NCBI GenBank assembly: GCA_002633025.1
Contig: NMRB01000054.1
Span: 670,004-734,003 of the forward strand
Direction of reading: 5' to 3'
From: Notospermus geniculatus
Lineage: Eukaryota > Nemertea > Pilidiophora > Heteronemertea > Lineidae
Length of the DNA: 64,000 bases
Part shown: one piece after another, positions 1 through 19,516 of the stretch
Layout: each line of letters starts with the position of its first letter
Position numbering within the stretch: the first letter of the stretch is position 1
The notes under the pieces: generated by a model
Told to the model about the DNA's origin: nothing
Seen by the model: the letters and a program-made list of their open reading frames with translations, nothing else
The model's database searches: none
Position numbers and translations under genes: made by a program

Positions 1-402
1 CCATAAGTACATAGTGATATGGATAATAGGAATCTGACACCAATAAGCCACAGATCACTTCCTTCCCAGGCTCAGTGTTCTGAATGTGTGAGAAATGCAG
101 TAATAAAATGTGCAATAAGCAAATCAAGGAAGACTAAATCATATCATTCCTGATGATGTTACTTTGGTTCTGAATAAATGAGATCAACTCAGTCATATCG
201 GATCCCTAATGAGCTCTAGTTGCGTCGTACATATAGGACCCCAAATGAGCATACCCCTACATAACCCCACTCCCCAAGTGAATAGGCCCTATATTTCATA
301 TAAATGATGTCACTACCCAAATAAGATGTAGCCGGCCTACACAAGTTTTATGCTCTTATTATCTGCTGCAGGCAGTTCAACATGTTTCTCGCCAACTTGT
401 TC

Positions 403-532
403 AACCACAGGTTCTTGTGGTTAGGGGACCATAGGTCCTTACACACTTTACTGACAAACGCATATAGTATACCTACATTGTCAGTAAAGTGTGTAAGGAT
501 CTGTGAGCCCCTAACCACAAGAACCTGTGGTT
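403..532. repeat. foldback (hairpin) element
   Basis: Two arms of about 52 bp are inverted copies. The left arm starts aaccacaggttcttgtggtt and the right arm ends with its reverse complement. The loop of about 25 bp contains catatagtatacc. A hairpin this long suggests a short non-autonomous foldback element. No flanking target duplication could be confirmed. Confidence 0.7.
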
Positions 533-779
533 TAGCTTGCAACATAGAAAACTGAACATGATTCCATGATGTTAGAAAAACTCGGGATACCACACCGACA
601 TAATGCACATACCACACCAATTAACCCGTATTCAGTGGTATAAACAATGTCACAACTAAATATTCCATACATGAATCTGTTTAGCATTTGATATGAGATA
701 CATGTATTACAACTTGTCTCAAACTCAAGAATTCAGGTTTCCTAGAAATACATGTACATGAAGAAAGAAGAGACAGATT

Positions 780-936
780 CAGGGGCGGATCCAGGTTTTG
801 GGAAAAGAGGGGCACCCTGTAATAAGACCATTGAAATTTGTGCCAAGTTCCAGAATTCCAGTCGATTTTACAGATTTGTTAGTCAAAATGGGGGGGGGGG
901 GAGCAGTGCCAGGTGCACCCCCTGGATCTGCCCCTG
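780..936. mobile_element. short TIR element (MITE), hAT-like, 5-bp TSD
   Basis: The element starts CAGGGGCGGATCCAGG and ends CCTGGATCTGCCCCTG, which are near-perfect terminal inverted repeats. It is flanked by AGATT at 775-779 and 937-941, a 5-bp target-site duplication. It has no coding capacity and contains a G-run in the middle. CAG...CTG ends are common in hAT-type non-autonomous elements; the superfamily assignment is inference. Confidence 0.75.
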
Positions 937-2019
937 AGATTGGGAAAAACATTTTTGAATCTATACCGGTAAGTTCTTTATACATGTAGAGGAGATTAGT
1001 CATGCAAATTACATGAAGTCTTTTATTACTTTTGAGACATGCTGTAAAATATAGAAATACCTCACATTACACATTTGACTTGAGCATAACTTAATACAAA
1101 CAATCTTGGGTGTTATACATGCACAGGAACAAAATTAGCACAAAGAGATGACTTAAATAGCTCAACAAACACTAACTCGTGATTTGAAACAAGACTGCTT
1201 CGTCACCAAATGACTAAAAGAAACCACACCACCCAAATACACAGAAACGGATACCTTTACACTTTCATCCTTAGAGACAGTCGTCAGATGGATCAAAAGG
1301 GAAAGGTATGCTATACAATCCACAGAAAGAAGTGTGTCAGTTATTTGCTCCATCAAATCGATATTGCACAATAGCTTAAAGCCTAGGTGAGTCTAGTGAG
1401 CATTTTCTCAATCATTCTCATAGTTCACATTTAATATTTGCAAAAATACAACATTATTTATACACAAAACATATAGTTCATAAATTCATTACCATTCATT
1501 GACAGAATTACTTTATGTTTCAAACATGCAAACTTGAAAATTATTTACCATTTTTCATAAAACATAAAATTCTTAAAAGCGAGGCCATATTTGTTCTAAC
1601 CATTGATGCATCATGAAGACCCCCCCCCACCAGATTTCAGGTTAACATGTCACTAGCTGAGGAACATGACCTAATCGTACCCCAGAGAGCATCAAGGCCA
1701 ATGTTCGAAAATTCGCTGTTTAGCAACTCTTTAGGAAACTAGAAGGTGCATAAAAACTCCCTGCAAAATATATCATCAATATGTCATTAACTATACTCGC
1801 ACATTTACTACAGCCAGGGATGGTGTAAAAATATCAACATTCATGATGTTACCGGCAAACGAGAATGTCTAGAAATCTACCAGCATACAATGTACATTGT
1901 ATGTGTCTTGAGAAGTCTTCAACACAGTTACTATCATCAGCCCCAAATGCCGAACAGATTAAGCCCCACAATGAAGAAAAGGCTTTCAACATCTACATGT
2001 ATACCACCAGTACATGAAG

Positions 2020-2105
2020 CTCATCTTGTGGGTGTCAGCTTGGTACACCAGGAACTGCACTGTATCGGTGCCTACTACCTCTAAGATCGTGGGTTCAAAT
2101 CCCTG
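2020..2105 (+). repeat. possible tRNA-derived SINE fragment
   Basis: GGTTCAAATCC (about 2090-2100) matches a tRNA B box, preceded by a weak A-box-like stretch (cagcttggtacaccagg). No acceptor stem can be folded, so this is at most a tRNA-derived repeat and not a tRNA gene. Confidence 0.3.
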
Positions 2106-3351
2106 ATCGGGGGTTAAGCTGTGGTGAGTTGACAAGCATATGGCAATGCACAGCATTGAAAATGTCCAACATTATAACAACACATACATATGTACAGAGG
2201 TCACAACATCAACACCTGAAAAAACTGTGGAAGAAAGCTGATGTACCGAGTTTTATAACTCAAGGCTGCATTTTGTGATTATCTAGGACACTTTGAATGA
2301 AATCCCAGGTGCCCAAATGATCCAAAATCGATCAAGTGTTCTGCTAGAATATCAAGCCAGGTTTTGCGTGTCAGTAGGAATGGTATCTGTCCACAGCGAT
2401 CAGGGCAATTTTTAACAAGCAGACATCTAGCCCTCGCCACTTTAGCACACCAAAACATTGAATCTGATTTGAAAAGTTTTGTCTGTACATCAGATAAAAA
2501 AGTCACAATTCACATTTCATCCCTAATTATATATTTATGCTGCCTACAGCAATAAGCTCACAACTCCAAAAGCTCGTGAATGTCTCTCAACTCTCAATAC
2601 TGAAGGGACTGAGCCTAAACACGCGGTGCTTTCAAGCAATGCATAAAAATCTTCCAGCAATGCACGTGTTCATAGAGGTACATGAAGAAGTGGTTTCTAG
2701 ATGTAAGTGGGAGAGTCCAAGAAAGCACCTGTCCTCCTCCCCATCCTTCACAATAGGCGACTTTCACAGATGATTATCTGTTGGGAGGTGGGTTACGGAA
2801 TTGTTTTGACTAGAACTCTAAGATTGATTACACAGATTCCACTGTTCATTTGAGGTAGGCCTACATAGCATAGCACACCAATATATTATTGATTATGGAT
2901 TGACACTGGTATTGACTGTGATTGGGAGCAGTGTCACTGGTTGTGACCAACCACTAAGATCAGGGGTGATGGCCAGTCAGACCATACCATGTTGTCTTCC
3001 TTATTTCATGATGTCCTGCAACCTCTGACCCCCCTGACCAGATGTAGGTCACAACCAGCATTGCTTCAGTCCATTTCTCATCCTGAAAATGCGTGCAAAC
3101 GTCGATGTAGAATGCATCTTCATCTCCAACTGCACTTTATCACAACTGCCTGGAGGCAATCTTGATTCTATTACATGTACGGTATAAGAGGGAATTATGA
3201 CTTAACACAGGTAAATGCTCTTACTACAGTTTGAGGCCATGGAAATAGTTTATAAGGTGATTCTGTAAGCTTTCCCCACAGAGTACGCCATCTCACTATG
3301 TATGGTCACTTGATTCAAGCTCCTCACCAAAGTTTTACGACATTATTCAGG

Positions 3352-12112
<8,761 letters not shown>

Positions 12113-12530
12113 TGTTGATTTTTCATAAACGACACAGCAAGGTCGGATTAATTACTCTCATAAAGACGATATAGCAGAGTATTTATGAGCTCCTGTTTGT
12201 TACTTCACTTCGCCATTTTGTACAGTGTAGGCTTAGCAGAGTGCATGCGCACTTGATGTAAACAAACGGTTAGTTAGAAAATGTGGATTTACAACCTGCG
12301 CATCGGAACACCCGTTCACTGAACTACCAACCGCGTACTGGAGAACACACTTACTGTCCAATCAACAAGCACGATTTCCTTTAACAGATAGATGATTGGT
12401 CAATGAGGTGGTACTTCAGCGTGCGGATACGCCAGTTTGCAGGTGGCGTTTCTCACCTTCCCCGTCAAACACACTCCACATTCCGTCGTCCACCCGTGTC
12501 GGATTCCGTATTTTTACCCAACTGAGAAAG
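12113..12530. promoter_or_regulatory. bidirectional promoter between PHAF1 and MRPL38
   Basis: Only 418 bp separate the two divergent start codons. The interval holds CCAAT motifs in both orientations (gtccaatcaac near 12357, gattggtcaatg near 12394) and no TATA box upstream of either gene. AAGATGGCG at the MRPL38 start (12528-12536) resembles a YY1 site, a common element at promoters of nuclear genes for mitochondrial proteins. Function is inferred from layout. Confidence 0.6.
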
Positions 12531-15500
12531 ATGGCGCAGGGAGTCGTCACGACATTTTGTCGACGATTCCCGCATTTCCAAACAAAGTTCAATTTTAAAC
12601 GCATATTATCGTCCCCAAAATTCGTGCAACCAAGTCGATCAAGGTCTTGGGATCAGCAGCTTGCACAAGATCTTTGGCTAAAACCAGATGAAGCCAGGTC
12701 ATTAGCTGATATCAAGGAAGGTTGGTTTTGTCCGAGAATAGAACAGTCTGCGCACGCATGGCCCCTGTGTAAATTGTACAGTGGAAGTACGATTGTCGGA
12801 TGCCCTTGAGTGTTGAGGGGCCCGGCCTGCACTGCAGTTAGATCAATGATGAGGTCTGACTGCTGAATTGGAGTGCGCGTTGCTAAAGACCTCGGCATCC
12901 TGATAACTATCCTGCTGACCCAGACCTGTCCAGACCCCCGGGGTTCCAGTGCCGCTATATTCACTTCTAAATTTCTGGGTGCCGCCTAAGTATGTTGTGT
13001 GATACGACCACCAGACGGCAACTTTGATGGCCTGGGGGGGCCAAAATTTTCTAGTGTAGGGCGAACGTGGAAGGGGGTCTGGGGGCACTCCCCCAGAAAA
13101 ATTTGAAAATTTAAGTGCTTTTAGATGCATTTTCCTGGCATCTGAGAGCAAAATACTTGAATTTAGAATTGGGTGCCACCAAATTGCGTTTTGGTGCCGC
13201 AGAGATCCCCTTAAAAGCTTCCAAAGTGCCGCATGCGGCACTCTGTTCATTTTTCCTTGGTGCCGCCAAAATATTTTTAGGTGCCGCCGGCGGCTCTTGG
13301 TGCCGCGTTTGGACATGGCTGTGACCACGCCCATCCCATCCATGCCGACAACACTTGAACATGCAACAACAAAAAGAGGCGACAATCCGACATGCTCTCT
13401 TGAATTGAACGTAATGACGATTGACGTGATCTTGTGTTTTTTGTGATGTGGAAATAAGTTGAAATTCAGATGTGATGATGGTGAACTTTTTATCATTTCA
13501 GAATTAGACTTCAAAGATCCGGAAGTGTATGAATCTGTGGACATAAGCCTTCCTGCGGAATCAAGACAGCTAAAGAAGAAATCTGCACGCCATAAAATTC
13601 TGGAAAAGATCAGGAACAACAAATCATTAGAACAAGCTGCTCGTCTTCGCAAATGCAAGTTTCTAGTACCATGGGATGGAGGAATAGACGATATTCCTCC
13701 AAAAGAGGGTGTCAGCGTCATGACGTCCCGCACGTCATTCATGATGTTTTGAGGCGAGACGAAAAAAAATCAGATTGTGTCACGACGTCATGATCGCTGA
13801 AAACAACCGGTTTTTTTTGAGTCACGTCATGCGTTCAGAAATGACGTGCGGGACATCATGACGCTACCCCCGTAAGGTGCTGCGCTCTTTTGGAGTGATA
13901 GAGTCTATTAGACTTATAATTCATCCATGCTAGCAACTGAATCTTTCCGATAGATCAACAAGTCTTGTTCATTGTTAGGTTTGGTCACTAATCAAGTCAG
14001 CTGTTTGTATCTTATGCAGAACCAGGAATGCAAAATATGTCAGCAATTCAATGTTTTCTGAAGAATCAGTTTCTTTCTTTTCAGTGCATATTCCCCTCAA
14101 TGCTGTAAAACAGGATTGGTATGATGAAAATTGGCCGACACACGTTCACTCAATAGCAGAGCATTATGGGATTTTCCAGGATTTGTTTGGACATGCTTAC
14201 TTCTACCCAAGGGTTCAGTTAGAAATCTGTTATGATTATGATGATGAGCTGGTTACCCCAGTCCACAGAGGGAATGAAATTTTGCCATCTGAAGTAAGTT
14301 AAAGGTTAAGCAAATGCCTAGGTTGGTTTTCAGAATCTGATACATTGACATTCTATGAAAGTGAGGTTCTGTAAAAATTTGTTTTTATCGTTGGTCTTGA
14401 CCGTCTTTTCATGCCTCCATTCTGTTTCTTAGGCTGCTGGAGTGCCTCATGTTTCATACACAGCACCTGAGGAGACCCTATGGACACTGGCCCTGACCTG
14501 CCCTGATGAACATTTTACAGAGCAGGACAAAGAATATCTCCATTGGCTGATGTGAGTAGATGTCTAAAAATACATGCCAATTCCACCCATATGGTTAGAT
14601 TTTCATTACAATGGTGATTGCCGTAATCCAACAAGATTTTTTGCATTCATTTTTCAGAGGAAACATCCCAGGAAGTGATCTCACCAAGGGAGATCTTTTG
14701 TGTGACTATCTGCCACCATTTCCACCAAAAGGGACTGGCCGTCATAGATATGTGTTTATTCTGTACAAGCAAGATAAACATGTAGATTATAGTCATGAAA
14801 AGAGGCCTGACAACTGGTATGCAACTATGTACATTTGTACTTGAATTGCTTCTCATATGAACAATGCAGAGACTGTTACCGTAGATCTTAAACTTTATGT
14901 CATTGTTGAGGGCATGTTTCACTAGACTTCCTGATCTCATTTGTGATGCCTGTTTTCTTCAGTACTGATTTGCAAGAGAGAACATTCAGCACATACGAGT
15001 TTTACAAAGAACACCAAGATTACATCACACCTGCTGGGTTAGCATTCTTCCAGAGTGAATATGATGATTCAGTACAAACGACATTTCATCATGTTCTAAG
15101 TAAGTATTCCCAGTCCTACTCAGGTACATCATTTTGCATGTAAATTTTCCATCATTCTGACTGAAGAAGGTATGTTTCAGTTGAAGTCTCCTGGCCTGTC
15201 TTGTGTGAAGTTACAGCTCATCCGGTTTTGTCTCCTTTCTTGTAGACATGAGGGAACCTGTCTTTGAGTATGACTACCCACCTGATTATCACCCACGGCA
15301 GAAAAGATTCCCACACAAAAAACCTTTTAATCTGTAAGTACTGAAAGAGACATAGATTTACATGTCCTAGTTTGTGATGTTCGCCAGGTAAGTCGTGTCT
15401 TTCTGACATGTACCATGCTTCATCTATCATGATCTTCCTCAAAACTTGTTCAGGATCAGTCTTGTGTTCTTTCTCTGAGCACCCGTTTCATTCCTATTTC

Positions 15501-15681
15501 ACTGCTGTTTGATTTGACTCATTTTACTTCCAGATATCTCGAGAGATACCGAGACAAGAAAGAAATTGCTGAAGAAGTGTTGAAAGAACGTTTACAAATG
15601 ATCTCTCCATTTGAAGAACTGCCCAAACAACCCAAATATCCTGATGTTTTCTTAATAGACAAAGATAAACCACAGTGGTGA
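12531..15681 (+). CDS. MRPL38: mitochondrial ribosomal protein mL38 (MRPL38)
   Basis: Eight coding exons: 12531-12720, 13502-13708, 14085-14293, 14433-14551, 14658-14816, 14963-15099, 15246-15333, 15534-15681. All junctions are GT-AG and in frame; the product is 418 aa (human 380). The N terminus ([17 protein letters not shown]) has no acidic residue for about 40 residues and is rich in R, K and S/T, as expected of a mitochondrial presequence. The core is the PEBP-like domain of mL38: [63 protein letters not shown] and KRFPHKKPF match the family. The protein is a structural component of the 39S mitoribosomal subunit. The exon 2 donor (13709) is the least certain junction: it was chosen because it restores frame to exon 3. 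Confidence 0.95.
13069..13146. repeat. repeat fragment shared with the C/EBP 3' UTR element
   Basis: The stretch agggggtctgggggcactc followed by cccagaaaaatttgaaa and tttcctggcatctga also occurs, slightly changed, at 21441-21517 inside the inverted-repeat element there. MRPL38 intron 1 therefore carries a related transposon remnant; neighbouring sequence repeats ggtgccgc several times. Ends could not be defined. Confidence 0.55.
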
Positions 15682-16403
15682 GGAAACTTGTGGAGCACCA
15701 ACGGCGAAGAAGAGAGGGAAAATACAAGGATCTACCCAAGTAGAGCTTAGAAACTCAAGGCTTGCCAAAGTTCAGTGGTGTGGTATTTATTTACCGATAC
15801 CATGAATCAGTGGGGAGGCATAGCAGTGTGATGCCTCTGGAGGAGGAGCTCTAGAGTGACATGGCTGTCACAATTTAAATGGGCCTACAATCATTCATTC
15901 ATTCAGGTGGATGACTTTATCGTTTGTGAGCCAGTCATGATGAAGCATGTTTTCTGTCTTCCATAAAACTTGTAAAAGGAGCCGACCAGAAAGACAGGGA
16001 GAGGCTGCCTTTATCATGTTTATTTGGGGTTCCTGACTGATGAGAAGACTCTACCAGATCCGGCTAAAGGACTTTTGTTATCTGCCCGTTCTGATCCATT
16101 TATATTGTGCTATTGTATAAGGTGATAGTCTACTTGTGCTGGAAGTGATGTATATTGTCATGAGGTCCTCATTAAAGATGATGATCTTGTAAAACTACTT
16201 GTTTATTGCTCAGTCGTCCTTTTAACAGGGCTTCTTGTCCTTTGTATGTGGGCCAGGATGTGACAGAAGTCTTGTCCGTTGCACGTGGTTGCATGTGGGC
16301 CAGGATGTGACGGGGCTTCTTGTCCTTTGCGTGTGGGCCAGGATGTGACGGGGCTTCTTGTCCTTTGCATGTGGGCCATGATGTGATGGGGCTTCTTGTC
16401 CTT
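15682..16403 (+). repeat. MRPL38 3' UTR and flank, duplicated unit copy 1
   Basis: Starting right after the MRPL38 stop codon, about 723 bp are repeated directly at 16404-17080. The unit contains a canonical variant poly(A) signal ATTAAA at 16171-16176, followed by the 38-bp minisatellite. This first copy is the likely MRPL38 3' UTR. Confidence 0.88.
16225..16403. repeat. 38-bp minisatellite, array 1
   Basis: Units of about 38 bp such as ggcttcttgtcctttgcgtg followed by tgggccaggatgtgacgg recur at 16314, 16352 and 16390, with degenerate copies upstream. A second array lies at 16928-17080. The frames are open by chance because the unit lacks stops in some frames. Confidence 0.85.
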
Positions 16404-17080
16404 AGGAAACTTGTGGAGCACCAACGGCGAAGAAGAGAGGGAAAATACAAGGATCTACCCAAGTAGAGCTTAGAAACTCAAGGCTTGCCAAAGTTCGGGG
16501 GTGTGGTATTCATTTACCGGTACCATGAATCAGTGGGGAGGCATAGCAATGTGATGCCTCTGGAGGAGGAGCTCTAGAGTGACATGGCTGTCACAATTTG
16601 AATGGGCCTACAATCATTCATTGAATCAGGTGGATGACTTTATCGTTTGTTGGCCAGTCATGATGAAGCATGTTTCATGTCTTCCAAAAAACTTGTAAAA
16701 GGAGCCGACCAGAAAGACAGGGAGAGGCTGCCTTTATCATGTTTATTTGGGGTTCGTGACTGATGAGAAGACTACCAGATCCGGCTAAAGGACTTTTGTT
16801 ATGTGCCCATTCTTATCCATTTATATTGTGCTATTGTAAGGTGATAGTCTACTTGTGCTGGAAGTGATGTATATTGTCATGATGTCCTCATTAAAGATGA
16901 TGATCTTGTAAAACTACTTGTTTATTGCTCAGTTGTCCTTTGCATGTGGGCCAGGATGTGACAGAAGTCTTGTCCTTTGCACGTGGGCCAGGATGTGACG
17001 GGGCTTCTTGTCCTTTGCGTGTGGGCCAGGATGTGACGGGGCTTCTTGTCCTTTGCATGTGGGCCAGGATGTGACAGGAA
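16404..17080 (+). repeat. MRPL38 3' flank, duplicated unit copy 2
   Basis: Direct repeat of 15681-16403 beginning aggaaacttgtggagcacc. It carries its own ATTAAA at 16890-16895, so a read-through transcript would have a second polyadenylation option. It differs from copy 1 at scattered positions and in minisatellite copy number. Confidence 0.88.
16928..17080. repeat. 38-bp minisatellite, array 2
   Basis: Same unit as the array at 16225-16403, with four recognisable copies ending at gtgacaggaagttttg. It forms the tail of the second duplicated MRPL38 3' unit. Confidence 0.85.
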
Positions 17081-17558
17081 GTTTTGTTCTTGGCGGATCA
17101 CATGGTGACAACTTAGCATTCAGTTCAATAATAAATTTAATAATACACAACATACTGATACAGACTTGTACAAACATTCTAGAAGGTTGGTTCCATTTGC
17201 TTTGTTTAACCATTGAGTGGAGGAAAAGCTCACAATATTGTTTGAACATCAATGGATTTGACAACAGAATTATCAATTCATGGACACTTTGCTCAACAAT
17301 TCAAACAATTTGACATGTTTTACTCCTTTTGAATCTCTCCTTGAAGCAGAACAATCATACGGAATGATGCAATGTGCTTTCTTAAGTTAAACTGTCAAAC
17401 TAGCAAGTCCAAAATATGGTCCTCCAGTTCAATAATCTACAAGGTTACAAAATGTAAACATACTTTCACAAACTAATCAGAGTATGATATACAAAATGTA
17501 CTCCAGGGAAATCGAGCAAGACCACCCTATATTTAGTGTTGTATCAATTGCCCTTGTA

Positions 17559-17945
17559 TCATGAAGGATTTGTTTGGCGAGGGGCTGAATATTCATGATC
17601 GTTCTGTACAGCGATCGTATTCACCTGAGCCTGATCGGCTGTTGTAGTCTGTGGAGGGCCTGCAGCAGGGGCATCCCGTGCATGCTGCAGAAAAAGGTCC
17701 TTCAAAATCGTCAATTCTTTGGAGAGAATCTCCACCTTCTGTTCAAGGTGGGAGTTTTCCTGACGAAGTTCGTTAAGTTTGTTGTTTGTTTCTTTGGCTT
17801 TCTGGCGACTCTTATCACGACTTTTCCGCACAGCGATATTATTTCTTTCCCTCCTGGCTTTGTACTCGTCACTTTCTTTATCTAATCGTCGTTTCTTCTT
17901 CGTACTTGGTTCGCCCTCTTTTGGTTTTGGTGGCATTTTCATCAA
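17559..17945 (-). CDS. CEBPG: C/EBP-gamma bZIP transcription factor
   Basis: Uninterrupted coding region of 128 aa starting MMKMPPKPKEGEPS; the third Met could also serve. Residues about 20-90 form a bZIP: basic region RRERNNIAVRKSRDKSRQ, then a leucine zipper with heptad leucines through LNELRQENSHLEQKVEIL. KELTILKDLFLQHARD after the zipper is the signature that separates C/EBP-gamma from other C/EBPs (human KDLFLEHAHN). The protein is short and has no obvious activation domain, as in vertebrate CEBPG, which acts mainly as a heterodimer partner. A 5' UTR intron is likely: acceptor at 18005 and donor at 18251 (GATAG|gtaata), with a leader exon from 18252. The gene diverges from C/EBP at 19517. 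Confidence 0.95.
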   Translation of the reverse strand: MMKMPPKPKEGEPSTKKKRRLDKESDEYKARRERNNIAVRKSRDKSRQKAKETNNKLNELRQENSHLEQKVEILSKELTILKDLFLQHARDAPAAGPPQTTTADQAQVNTIAVQNDHEYSAPRQTNPS

Positions 17946-18251
17946 TTCTTGTTGTTGGTGAGATTTGTCGAAATAAGTGGTGAAAGGCGACAGTTTATGG
18001 ACACCTGAAATAAAAAACGATAGGCCTCAACAATAAATAAATAAATAGAATAAGATTTTAGCACAGACTGGTGATTGCATCATCACCACCAGCTGATTCC
18101 TTGATGTTGATCGAGAGAGAGGCTATGTAGGCCTATGTGCCACCCGTCCCAGCAGCAGAGGCGACTCTTCTGCTACTTTTGACTTATTATGGTACACACA
18201 GCCTAGCAGACTCTAGCCAAGGAATCAATCATCTAGCATTTGTTATATTAC

Positions 18252-18345
18252 CTATCTGCTATTCGTGTGGTTTAATACCGGCGAAGGCGAACGAATATTC
18301 TTGATCTTTGTGACACTTCCCAGACAAGACGACTGCAGTAAACTG
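18252..18345 (-). other. CEBPG: probable 5' UTR exon of CEBPG
   Basis: On the minus strand a consensus-like donor GATAG|gtaatataac is at 18251, and a pyrimidine-rich acceptor (ttttttatttcag) is at 18005, just upstream of the CEBPG coding exon. This implies a noncoding first exon. The upstream limit is not defined by sequence; the given end is an estimate. Confidence 0.45.
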
Positions 18346-19019
18346 GTAAATGGTGATTCCGACACATTTTCCCAATCAACCAATCGCAGCGAGCGAAGTA
18401 AAGAGCACACACTCACCCAATAGTCCTTACGCCCGATATGATTGGTTTATTTCCATCGGTATTTCCCGGTCACTGACGGAAATTTCCGATCGAAATGTGA
18501 TTGCGAAATCGCTATCGAATCAACCTCGGGAATAGTCGGGAAACGTCGAGAAATCGGTGGTGGTTGGAGACTGGCATGAACTATGCTTGGAGACTGCATG
18601 AGCGAGAACAAGCTCGGACTTGTTTACGCCACTGGTCGTCCAATTTCCTCCGCAAGGTGACGCCTCCACGATGTTCTGGCTTACACCTTTGCCCCCAAGC
18701 TAAACTATTCCGCAGCGTGGAACTATTAAAGATTAACGTCATATCCAAGATGGCCGCGTCCATGGAACCCTCGACTCGCGTGAAAAAAATCACATTTAAG
18801 TGTTTTGTTGTCCTTTCAACGACCAGTTCCACGACATTCGCACTTTTCGTGGACCAAAGTGCACGACAGACGGTAGAAGGTGATAAATAATAGGCTACTT
18901 TCCCATAGCCCACAGTGTGTGAACGGCTTCCTTCACGTACATCCTACGTACATCCATGACATCCATTTTNAACAGTACACAACATTGTACTGGCTTCGAC
19001 GATAGAACCAGTCTAACAA

Positions 19020-19445
19020 CACGTGTTCGGAATTCCCATAATCGTCATTTCTAAAAATAGCGTCCAATCAGCAGTGACCTTACATCACTGTCTAAAAATA
19101 GGACTCATCCGCGTGTGGAGTGATGAGCCTCGTCACGAAGTAGTTCTTCAAAAACTGTTTCGATACAAGGAAGCAAGACCAGAAAATTGAAGGTGAAAGT
19201 GTGTTATATGCAGCATTTTGTTTTATGATAGTGCAAAATGTTATATACCATGTTCCCACCAATAATGTGCGGAAATTTCAATTCTATTTTTAGAACGTCG
19301 CGGAAGGATATGATACGTCATTTTGAGACGTGGTATTTTCCATCCAAGATCACAGATCCAGTCACATTCAGTCAAAATACGTCGGAGTGAGAGGTTGATA
19401 TAGTTGTGTTATCCGCAAATAATCAGTGCTACCGGCGATATAAAA
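19020..19445 (+). promoter_or_regulatory. C/EBP promoter with TATA box, MEF2-like and CRE-like sites
   Basis: A TATA box TATAAAA lies at 19439-19445, which places the start of transcription near 19470. Upstream are three CTAAAAATAG-type MEF2 consensus sites (19051-19060, 19092-19101, and 19284-19293 in reverse orientation), a CCAAT box (19064-19068), a CRE half site TACGTCA (19314-19320) and a kappaB-like GGAATTCCC (19029-19037). The motifs are read directly; binding is inference. Confidence 0.6.
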
Positions 19446-19516
19446 CGTGCTGACAACGTACTGTGTCACCATTTGAATATTCTAACGTGACCTGCAAGCA
19501 GCTCATTCGTGTTAAG

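Larger units (their letters stand above)
1..3351. other. PHAF1 downstream region, no gene recognised
   Basis: This stretch lies downstream of the PHAF1 stop codon in the direction of transcription and probably includes its 3' UTR. A reverse-strand AATAAA (TTTATT on the + strand at 1022-1027) is one possible polyadenylation signal, but it is far from the stop. No open frame here resembles a known protein. The region holds a 130-bp hairpin (403-532), a short inverted-repeat element (780-936) and a tRNA-like B box near 2090. Confidence 0.5.

Noticed and set aside
12843-13742. 299-aa ORF on the minus strand
   Set aside because: It is antisense to MRPL38 exon 2 and to a transposon-like repeat in intron 1, and resembles nothing known. 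The open frame is chance.
16203-17119. Repeated short ORFs (HILAHMQRTRSP-like) and a possible CRISPR-like array
   Set aside because: These are minisatellite translations. Units abut with no unique spacers and the genome is eukaryotic.
18501-18913. Overlapping ORFs of 129 aa (+) and 110 aa (-) between CEBPG and C/EBP
   Set aside because: No family match and both lie in the shared upstream region; the AAGATGGCCGC motif there is more likely regulatory.
19463-19516. Upstream in-frame Met extending C/EBP by 18 residues
   Set aside because: The TATA box at 19439-19445 puts transcription start near 19470, so this ATG is unlikely to be in the mRNA.
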